Source: Planctomycetaceae bacterium (lineage in GTDB: Bacteria > Planctomycetota > Planctomycetia > Pirellulales > Pirellulaceae). From it: DNA of 7,239 bases. Positions 1 through 4,981 of the stretch are shown here, piece after piece. Under the pieces are notes generated by a model. The model was not told the origin of the DNA and ran no database searches. It was given only the letters and a program-made list of their open reading frames with translations. Both the position numbers and the translations under genes were made by a program. Every line of letters begins with the position of its first letter. Positions within the stretch are counted from its first letter, which is position 1. The stretch covers positions 1 through 7,239 of the forward strand of contig DTSG01000524.1 of NCBI GenBank assembly GCA_012965455.1. The letters are read 5' to 3'.

Positions 1-18
1 CAAAGATAACAGCTTTTA

Positions 19-47
19 TTTACGCCCGCACCTAGATTTTATATAAC
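19..47 (+). promoter_or_regulatory. possible sigma-70-type promoter upstream of the pentapeptide gene
   Basis: A TATAAC hexamer at 42-47 (five of six matches to the -10 consensus) lies 17 bases after TTTACG at 19-24 (four of six matches to the -35 consensus). The surrounding sequence is AT-rich. A transcript from here would have a leader of roughly 100 bases before the start codon at 157, and the leader would contain the imperfect palindrome at 61-77. The match is only moderate, and AT-rich DNA gives such hits by chance, so this is a weak call. Confidence 0.25.
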
Positions 48-60
48 TTTTGTCCCTTCG

Positions 61-77
61 CGGTGTTTAAAATACCG
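61..77. repeat. imperfect palindrome upstream of the pentapeptide gene
   Basis: CGGTGTTTAAAATACCG reads nearly the same on both strands: the arms CGGT and ACCG match exactly, the next position is a G-T pair, and the inner TTT/AAA match again around a central A. It lies 80 bases before the likely start codon of the pentapeptide gene. As DNA it could be an operator for a dimeric regulator; as RNA it could fold into a short hairpin. No regulator gene is seen in the window, so the role is unknown. Confidence 0.35.
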
Positions 78-141
78 ATGCACATACTAGACCGTTGATT
101 ATTTATTAGTCAGTGCTCGATGGTGTGAACTTTTGTTATGC

Positions 142-149
142 AAAAGGGG
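142..149 (+). promoter_or_regulatory. Shine-Dalgarno site deciding the pentapeptide gene start
   Basis: AAAAGGGG at 142-149 is a purine-rich ribosome binding site seven bases before the ATG at 157. It favours that ATG over an in-frame TTG at 133, which would put this purine block inside the coding region. Confidence 0.55.
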
Positions 150-156
150 CTGCGCT

Positions 157-786
157 ATGTTCGAAATCAAGCATTGTGAAACACAAGAAGTGCTTCTTCG
201 TATCGATGAAGACGTGCTTGATGGGTATCATTTAGATAATGCCAAATTAGCTGGTGCCGATCTTTCAAATATGCAATTCCCCGGAGCGACATTTCGCAAT
301 GCTGATCTCCGCGGCGCTAACTTTGAGAATTCAAATCTCGAAGGGGCAGTTCTTAAAAGCGCCGATTTGACTCGCTGTAATTTTAAGAATGCAAATTTGC
401 AGTATGCCGACTTAACGGATTCGTATCTTGATAATGCCATCCTCACCGAGGCTGACTGTTCACATGCTATTCTGCGATATACTAAATTAACGGATGCCGA
501 ATGCACGGGTACACTATTCTTGCGAGCAGACATGAGCTTGATTAATCTGTCAGGCTCAAATTGTAACGATGCAAATTTAGCTCATGCTGATCTACGCGGA
601 GCAAACATGTCGACATCGAATTTCAACGGTGCTAACTTGACTGGCGCAAACTTACTAGATGCCAAGATGGCCAATATACAGATGGCCGGCGTTCATATGG
701 AAAATGCCATTGGGCCACACGGCCACGTCATTGCTCCACCTAAAATCGCGGTTTCCAGATCACGTTGGTGGGAATTCTGGAAATAA
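157..786 (+). CDS. pentapeptide-repeat protein with 32 uninterrupted repeats
   Basis: The protein has 209 residues if it starts at the ATG at 157, which has an AAAAGGGG site seven bases upstream; an in-frame TTG at 133 would add eight residues. After a short N-terminal segment (residues 1-24), residues 25-184 read as 32 consecutive pentapeptides of the A(D/N)LXX type, with Leu, Phe or Met at the centre and mostly Ala, Asn, Asp, Gly or Ser elsewhere. In this family such repeats build a right-handed quadrilateral beta-helix, and 32 repeats would give eight complete coils. There is no signal peptide or membrane segment, so it is probably cytoplasmic. The last residues are Trp-rich (RWWEFWK) after a Pro/Arg-containing linker. 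Some relatives, such as Qnr and MfpA, mimic DNA and bind gyrase, but most have no known function and nothing here supports a gyrase role. The gene is convergent with the small basic protein gene. Confidence 0.9.
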   Translation: MFEIKHCETQEVLLRIDEDVLDGYHLDNAKLAGADLSNMQFPGATFRNADLRGANFENSNLEGAVLKSADLTRCNFKNANLQYADLTDSYLDNAILTEADCSHAILRYTKLTDAECTGTLFLRADMSLINLSGSNCNDANLAHADLRGANMSTSNFNGANLTGANLLDAKMANIQMAGVHMENAIGPHGHVIAPPKIAVSRSRWWEFWK

Positions 787-795
787 AATCCAGTC

Positions 796-813
796 AATAG
801 AATAAACTCTATT
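796..813. terminator. weak inverted repeat between convergent genes
   Basis: AATAGA at 796-801 and TCTATT at 808-813 form six-base arms around a six-base spacer, in the 22-bp gap between the stop codons of two convergent genes, and overlap the last codon and stop of the leftward one. The position suits a two-way terminator, but the stem is AT-rich and weak and no clear T-run follows. Confidence 0.25.
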
Positions 814-1018
814 CGTCTTCGCCGCCGTCATCCTGCTTGACCTTTTTCTTGCGCTTAAGCGATACCTTCTCGACTCGCACTTTAGGCAAGCCTAGTGGTG
901 AATCACCTTCAACCCAGCGGTCTTCTTCAGCAAGTTTGGTCAAACGTTCAGCACGCGTTAATACATTGCGATTACTAATACTTCCACGAGCGACTCGTAA
1001 ACTCTTATCAATTGTCAT
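809..1018 (-). CDS. PVC-type small basic protein
   Basis: This 69-residue protein matches the small basic protein family that I know as restricted to Planctomycetes, Verrucomicrobia, Chlamydiae and relatives, proposed in the literature as a PVC signature protein. Recognisable features are the N-terminal MTIDKSL, the segment SNRNVLTRAERLTKL (residues 15-29), the LGLPKVRV motif (residues 42-49) and the lysine/arginine block KVSLKRKKKVK (51-61), ending in an acidic tail. The composition suggests binding to RNA, DNA or the ribosome, but the molecular role is not established. The ATG at 1018 has AAGG at 1027-1030, eight bases upstream, which supports this start. A possible terminator for the upstream kinase gene lies between the two genes, so it probably has its own promoter; I could not pick one out. 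Confidence 0.9.
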   Translation of the reverse strand: MTIDKSLRVARGSISNRNVLTRAERLTKLAEEDRWVEGDSPLGLPKVRVEKVSLKRKKKVKQDDGGEDE

Positions 1019-1108
1019 TTTCTCGACCTTAAAACCTGCTTGGGCGATTCGTCATTGAACGCCACAAGAAAAAACAGTTATTCCTTTGAACTCCTAAGTA
1101 TAAAACCA

Positions 1109-1122
1109 CCCAAGAACTTGGG
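1109..1122 (-). terminator. possible intrinsic terminator after the kinase gene
   Basis: Read leftward, CCCAAGTTCTTGGG is a perfect inverted repeat with six-base arms, followed by TGGTTTTAT. It lies about 60 bases past the kinase stop codon and before the small basic protein gene. The practical stem is only five base pairs with a four-base loop and the T-run is short, so termination would be partial at best. A second, weaker inverted repeat (AAACCC at 1134-1139 against GGG and TTT at 1146-1153) lies just before it in the direction of transcription. Confidence 0.4.
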
Positions 1123-1180
1123 CAACAGCCAATAAACCCTATTTTGGGAGTTTCGTACAGGATCTACACCTCATAAAACA

Positions 1181-2098
1181 CTACTCGGCATCTTCACTGG
1201 TTAAGCCATCGATGGCCTTCAGAAAATCATTCACCGTCTGGTGACGCTTTGCCGGATCGACAGCCAAGCATGTCATAATTGCCGCGGCAAGTGTGGGGTG
1301 GAGTTTCGAGCGGTACTTGAAGATGTCCTCAGGTGGGATCGTGTCGTGGGTCAGTGCGGCTAGCCCGGTGTTGTCAGTACTTGGCCAAGGCAAGTGGAAC
1401 GTACACAATTGATAAAATGACACGCCCATCGCAAAAATATCAACGCGATGATCCGTCCATTTGCGTCGAATAATTTCCGGTGCCATATACAAGGGTGTGC
1501 CCGTGCGATTACCTGGTTGGTGGTAAGACCTTTTATCCGGCAGCGATAACCCAAAGTCAAATAACTTCGCCGATTGACAATCTCGGCTGCAAATATAGTT
1601 ACGTGGGCAGACATCTCGATGGATAAATCCTGCCTCGTGCACCGCCGCTAGCGCCTCAGCCATCTGCCGCAGTAGGTTTAAACGTCGACCTTCCAGCATC
1701 GAATCTTGATCGTAGATCATCGTGTGCATACCATTGCCCTTGAGGAATTCCATGACCATATAGGATTCCCCAGTCGACGTCGTGCCAAATTCATAAGTCT
1801 TTACTACATATGCATGTTCTATTTGAACCGCGATCTTTCCTTCCGATGGTTTTTTTAACGTCCTGAATCGTTGTTCAAACAACTCTGTTTTATTCGAATC
1901 GGCAATCTTCAAGCCAATGATATGGTCCGTGTCTCGATCGCGAGCCATATAGAAAGTGGACATCGTCCCAGATACGGACTTGCGTATTACTTCAAAACGT
2001 TTTTTAATGTCTACGTTTTTGCGGAAAACAACTTCTCGACCGTCACTCGGATTTTTTTGAGATGGTAATAGGGCTTTGATACTGTCAAATAATCCCAT
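1181..2098 (-). CDS. Ser/Thr protein kinase, cytosolic, kinase domain only
   Basis: The 305-residue protein is a eukaryotic-type (Hanks) kinase. The domain runs from about residue 35 to 297. Visible landmarks are the likely ATP-anchoring lysine K64 (GLKIAD), a candidate helix-C glutamate E86 in KKPSEGK, the catalytic loop HRDVCPRN (160-167) with base D162 and N167, the DFG metal site (181-183), the APE motif (206-208), the helix-F aspartate D220, and R285 in DPAKR. Two points are odd: the lysine usual in the HRDxKPxN loop of Ser/Thr kinases is Cys164, and the glycine loop (about 41-52) keeps only G44. There is no transmembrane segment or sensor domain, unlike the large membrane kinases common in planctomycetes. 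The N-terminus MGLFDSIKALL looks like a natural start. Upstream only AAGG about 13 bases away is seen, so the ribosome site is poor. The target is unknown. Confidence 0.92.
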   Translation of the reverse strand: MGLFDSIKALLPSQKNPSDGREVVFRKNVDIKKRFEVIRKSVSGTMSTFYMARDRDTDHIIGLKIADSNKTELFEQRFRTLKKPSEGKIAVQIEHAYVVKTYEFGTTSTGESYMVMEFLKGNGMHTMIYDQDSMLEGRRLNLLRQMAEALAAVHEAGFIHRDVCPRNYICSRDCQSAKLFDFGLSLPDKRSYHQPGNRTGTPLYMAPEIIRRKWTDHRVDIFAMGVSFYQLCTFHLPWPSTDNTGLAALTHDTIPPEDIFKYRSKLHPTLAAAIMTCLAVDPAKRHQTVNDFLKAIDGLTSEDAE

Positions 2099-2224
2099 GA
2101 CTTAATGATACCTTATATATTTCCTCAATCACTCAGACGCCTAGGCTGCCAGTTCAACATGCACAGAACACCCTTGATAAACAAAATATACAAGTGATAC
2201 AACGGGCTTGTGTTGACTCGTCGG

Positions 2225-3055
2225 TTATTTGCCACAATAGTCAATAATACCAGCAATTTCACTCTTTAAACGACTTCGCGTCACGATGCGATCAATATAA
2301 CCGTGCTCAAGTAAGAATTCACTCGTTTGAAATCCTTCCGGCAACTCAATTCCAATTGTCGCTTTAATAGTACGAGGCCCAGCGAACCCAATCAAGGCAC
2401 GAGGTTCAGCAAAACAAATGTCCCCCAGAGCTGCGAAACTTGCGGCAACACCACCCATTGTCGGATTAGTCAATACAGAGATAAAGAGCCCGCCTGCATT
2501 ATCAAACCGACCTAAAGCCGCAGAGACCTTGGCCATCTGCATCAACGACAATATTCCTTCGTGCATACGAGCACCACCGCCAGAGCCACTGATAATAATC
2601 AACGGTAATTGCTGCTCCGTCGCTCGCTCGATTAATCGAGTCAACCGTTCTCCTACAACGGAACCCATGCTACCCATAATAAAAGCGGAATCCGTAATTC
2701 CGATTGCTACACGACGAGCACGAATCATGCCGGTCCCGGTCAATGCGGCGTCACTCAATCCGGTTCTCTTTTGCTCAGCAACTAAGCGGTCAACGTATTT
2801 CTTTTTGTCTTCGAATTCCAACGGATCCGTTGGCATCAGGTTGGCATCCAATTCTTCAAACGTACCCGTATCTAAGACTTGGATGATACGCTGCTGTGCT
2901 GAAACATAAAAATGGTGTTCACATTCAGGACAAACCCCCAAACGCTCATCAATCGTTTGCTGATAGATGGTTTGTTGACATCCAGGACACTTCACCCACA
3001 GTCCTTCAGGGACTCCGCGCTTCTGTCGTTTTTCAGTTTCTGCACTACTCGCCAT
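2225..3055 (-). CDS. accD: acetyl-CoA carboxylase carboxyltransferase subunit beta
   Basis: AccD pairs with AccA to form the carboxyltransferase of acetyl-CoA carboxylase, which moves the carboxyl group from biotin to acetyl-CoA to make malonyl-CoA, the first step of fatty-acid synthesis in the cytosol. The N-terminal zinc ribbon is visible as CPGC and CPEC. The crotonase-like core follows, with FIMGSMGSVVGE, the SGSGGGARMHEG loop (SASGGARMQE in the E. coli protein), LTNPTMGGVAASFA, and GFAGPRTI before the C-terminal GFQTSEFLLEHG(Y)ID segment. The ATG at 3055 gives 276 residues, normal for the family. An in-frame GTG at 3067 would add four residues (280 in all); neither has a strong ribosome site, with only GGAT six bases before the ATG. 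accA and the biotin subunits are not in the window. Gaps of 126 bp downstream and about 235 bp upstream suggest its own transcription unit. Confidence 0.97.
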   Translation of the reverse strand: MASSAETEKRQKRGVPEGLWVKCPGCQQTIYQQTIDERLGVCPECEHHFYVSAQQRIIQVLDTGTFEELDANLMPTDPLEFEDKKKYVDRLVAEQKRTGLSDAALTGTGMIRARRVAIGITDSAFIMGSMGSVVGERLTRLIERATEQQLPLIIISGSGGGARMHEGILSLMQMAKVSAALGRFDNAGGLFISVLTNPTMGGVAASFAALGDICFAEPRALIGFAGPRTIKATIGIELPEGFQTSEFLLEHGYIDRIVTRSRLKSEIAGIIDYCGK

Positions 3056-3223
3056 CAAACTATCCACAGATTTCTTGGTTGGTGTGACTTCACCACACTA
3101 CGTTTTGAAACTCTTAAACCACTGCTGTTTACAAACAATAACGCATCAGCAACGTCGCCCACAAGGGGAAATTTACCTTAGCATATCTTAACATTTGTAA
3201 GCTAGCACACCGGATTAAACCAT

Positions 3224-3244
3224 ACCCTAAAAGTATAAAAGGGT
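3224..3244. repeat. inverted repeat in the rpe-accD intergenic region
   Basis: ACCCT at 3224-3228 and AGGGT at 3240-3244 are exact inverted arms around an 11-base A-rich spacer. The element lies in the gap between the rpe stop codon and the accD start. It may be a weak hairpin terminator after rpe, but no long T-run follows on the transcribed strand. The rest of this gap (about 3056-3289) holds a cluster of short GGGA/TCCC repeats at 3258-3277 and no credible open reading frame. Confidence 0.3.
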
Positions 3245-3289
3245 CTGATTCCAGTGCTCCCTGAGTGGGAAAATCCCTTAATATGGGCC

Positions 3290-3994
3290 CTACAGGCTGC
3301 CCAAGTCATTTAGCTCGGCCATGGCAGCAGAATAGCTCGGTTGGCGAAAAATACCGGATCCCACGACCATCCAAGTTGCGCCGCTTTGACGACAGCGACC
3401 AATTGTTCCCGTGTTGATCCCGCCGTCGACCTCCAAAATAAAATCTAGGCTCCGCTCAGTACGTAACTGTACTAATTGTTCCAGTTTTTCTAGAGCAACT
3501 GGATTAAATGCTTGACCGCCAAATCCCGCATCAACACTCATCACTAAAACTAAATCGCAGTATTCTAGCGCGTCTTCAATCTCTGCGACGGGAGTACTGG
3601 GGTTAAGTGTGATGCCGCTGGCCATGCCCAACGAACGGATTTCCTGAACCACCTCCGCCGGTGAGCCGCACGCCTCGACATGGACAGTCAATAAGTCCGC
3701 CCCCGCTTCGCTAAATTGAGTAAGGTATTGCTCAGGGCGAGCAATCATCAAATGCACGTCTAGTGGTAACTCGGTATGGTCACGGATGCCCTTTACGACC
3801 GGCAAGCCATAAGACAAATTGGGAACAAAAACACCATCCATTACATCCAAGTGTAATGCCTCAACACCTGCTTGTTCGAGTTGGTATAGTTCAGTTTTTA
3901 GATCACCAAAATCACACAGCAATAGCGACGGTAATACCAATGGTCGTGGGTCCGCTGGATTGCGTAACTTAAGTATCTTGTCGCGTTGACTCAT
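3290..3994 (-). CDS. rpe: ribulose-phosphate 3-epimerase
   Basis: This 234-residue TIM-barrel enzyme interconverts D-ribulose 5-phosphate and D-xylulose 5-phosphate in the pentose phosphate pathway in the cytosol. Family landmarks are PSLLLCDF (22-29, usually PSxLSADF), LHLDVMDGVFVPN (47-59), DVHLM (79-83), the phosphate-side loop MSVDAGFGGQAF (152-163) and VDGGI (189-193). The expected metal ligands are H48, D50, H81 and D190, with D50 and D190 as the acid/base pair. The loop is usually MSVNPGFGGQ; Asp155 and Ala156 here are departures. The N-terminus is about 15 residues longer than in compact family members. The ATG at 3994 has AAAGAG nine bases upstream. scpB ends 40 bp upstream, so the two may share a transcript. 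A related phosphosugar epimerase such as the allulose-6-phosphate enzyme is a less likely alternative. Confidence 0.94.
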   Translation of the reverse strand: MSQRDKILKLRNPADPRPLVLPSLLLCDFGDLKTELYQLEQAGVEALHLDVMDGVFVPNLSYGLPVVKGIRDHTELPLDVHLMIARPEQYLTQFSEAGADLLTVHVEACGSPAEVVQEIRSLGMASGITLNPSTPVAEIEDALEYCDLVLVMSVDAGFGGQAFNPVALEKLEQLVQLRTERSLDFILEVDGGINTGTIGRCRQSGATWMVVGSGIFRQPSYSAAMAELNDLGSL

Positions 3995-4029
3995 AAAAGA
4001 GTGCTCTTTCTATTCCCAATTAAAACACT

Positions 4030-4042
4030 AGTGGTTACCACT
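4030..4042 (-). terminator. hairpin over the scpB stop codon
   Basis: AGTGGT and ACCACT flank a single central base, giving on the leftward transcript a stem of five base pairs with the TAA stop codon in the loop. GTGTTTTAATT follows. It could be a weak terminator or an RNA processing site between scpB and rpe. The stem is short, so I am not sure it acts. Confidence 0.3.
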
Positions 4043-4856
4043 GATGATCTAAAATCAATGCCTGTGGTAAATCGTCAATGTGTTCTAATCCAAAGACATC
4101 CAGGAAACGTTCCGTCGTATAGTATATCGATTTACGCGGCTTTTCGTCTAACCGCTCAAGTCGGAGAATTTCTCGTCGAACCAATTCCCTCAGAATAGAC
4201 TGACTCGGGCGGTCACGCATCTCGTCGATTTCATTTCGACTTATCCCTTGATTATAGGCTACGATTGCCAAAACATCGATTGCCGCCTGCGACAGACGTT
4301 TTTCCCGAATCTCGCCATAAAACCTCTCGCGCAACCCATGAAATTCCTCGCGCAACGCCAACACATATCCTTGGCCGACAGATTTAATATGTAGTGCCGA
4401 ATTCTGATCATTATAGACCACATTCAGATCTTTCACCAACTCATGTATTTCACGCGCCGTCACACCTCGCATCATGCCAGCGACACTTTTAGCAACCAAT
4501 GGTTCACCTGTCGGATGCCCAACAAACAACATTGACTCCAAAATCGATATTGGTGTCAATTCTGCGTTATCGATTTCCTCGGGTAACGCTAATGTCGCAG
4601 CTTCCTGAGAAATGGAACCATCGGCCTCATCATCTGTAACAGAATTGCCTTCCGAAACACCTTCATATGGGCTCTCACCGTCAGATACTAATTGCGCATA
4701 AACATCGCTCAGCTCATCCAACGATGCGCCCGTTTGGTCACTGCCCTGATAGAACTCATTAAGTCCCATTTGATCAGGGTCAACCGGCATTGCCCGCTGG
4801 GGCGACCTGTCTTGCTGGTCCTCTTGTTCCGCGTCTATAGAATCCTCGTTTTGCAT
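4035..4856 (-). CDS. scpB: segregation and condensation protein B with long acidic N-terminus
   Basis: ScpB is the winged-helix partner that, with the kleisin ScpA, binds the SMC ATPase to form the bacterial condensin that organises and segregates the chromosome. The family core is clear from about residue 103: first winged helix (PISILESMLFVGHPTGEPL onward, to about 165), then the second (186-258) with RLSQAAIDVLAIVAYNQ and SRNEIDEMR, then YYTTERFLDVFGL and a closing DDLPQ. The protein has 273 residues, against about 180-200 for many bacterial ScpBs; the surplus is a low-complexity Asp/Glu/Gln-rich N-terminus of about 100 residues. The usual GRP before the YxTT motif is replaced by KPRKS. 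scpA is not adjacent, which is unusual since the two often sit together. There is no ribosome site before the ATG at 4856, but a -10-like TATAGT lies six bases upstream. Confidence 0.93.
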   Translation of the reverse strand: MQNEDSIDAEQEDQQDRSPQRAMPVDPDQMGLNEFYQGSDQTGASLDELSDVYAQLVSDGESPYEGVSEGNSVTDDEADGSISQEAATLALPEEIDNAELTPISILESMLFVGHPTGEPLVAKSVAGMMRGVTAREIHELVKDLNVVYNDQNSALHIKSVGQGYVLALREEFHGLRERFYGEIREKRLSQAAIDVLAIVAYNQGISRNEIDEMRDRPSQSILRELVRREILRLERLDEKPRKSIYYTTERFLDVFGLEHIDDLPQALILDHQW

Positions 4857-4862
4857 GGCAAT

Positions 4863-4892
4863 ACTATAAGAATTCGCATCGCTTTACCACAA
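4863..4892 (-). promoter_or_regulatory. candidate leaderless promoter of scpB
   Basis: Read leftward, TTGTGG (4887-4892) is followed after 18 bases by TATAGT (4863-4868), a five-of-six match to the -10 consensus. Only six bases separate TATAGT from the scpB ATG, so transcription would begin at or next to the start codon. This would fit the lack of any Shine-Dalgarno sequence before scpB. The -35 match is only three of six. Confidence 0.4.
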
Positions 4893-4949
4893 GGTCGAAA
4901 GAATCTTCGTGGCCTAAGTTAACCCGCCACAGACGTAGGAGGTTGGTCC

Positions 4950-4978
4950 CCATCCGTGGTAATTCGTGGATTTAGTGG
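4950..4978. repeat. three tandem copies of a 10-bp repeat
   Basis: On the minus strand the units read CCACTAAAT, CCACGAATTA and CCACGGATGG, placing CCAC every nine to ten bases directly after the epimerase stop codon. It lies in the 125-bp gap between the epimerase gene and scpB. It resembles the degenerate CCACGAATT/ACACGGAT-type intergenic repeats I recall from planctomycete and other environmental genomes; that resemblance is from memory. The rest of the gap shows the scpB promoter candidate and nothing else I can name. Confidence 0.5.
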
Positions 4979-4981
4979 TCC

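Noticed and set aside
228..533. Open reading frame on the minus strand under the pentapeptide gene
   Set aside because: It is the mirror of the pentapeptide repeats, whose periodic codons keep the opposite strand open; it has no ribosome site and no family resemblance.
837..1058. Plus-strand open frame over the small basic protein gene
   Set aside because: The opposite strand encodes a recognised conserved family with a good start; this frame is a shadow.
2139..2146. GCCTAGGC palindrome between accD and the kinase gene
   Set aside because: An eight-base palindrome is expected by chance at this scale and nothing around it extends the symmetry.
2418..2909. 163-codon plus-strand open frame within accD
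   Set aside because: It lies wholly antisense to accD, shows no recognisable domain and is Ser/Pro/Arg-rich as expected for a reversed coding strand.
3126..3137. TGTTTACAAACA palindrome upstream of accD
   Set aside because: Five-base AT-rich arms with a two-base centre are weak and there is no second copy or linked promoter.
3996..4009. AAAGAG/CTCTTT inverted repeat before rpe
   Set aside because: One arm serves as the likely ribosome site; the two-base spacer cannot form a stable hairpin loop, so the symmetry is probably incidental.
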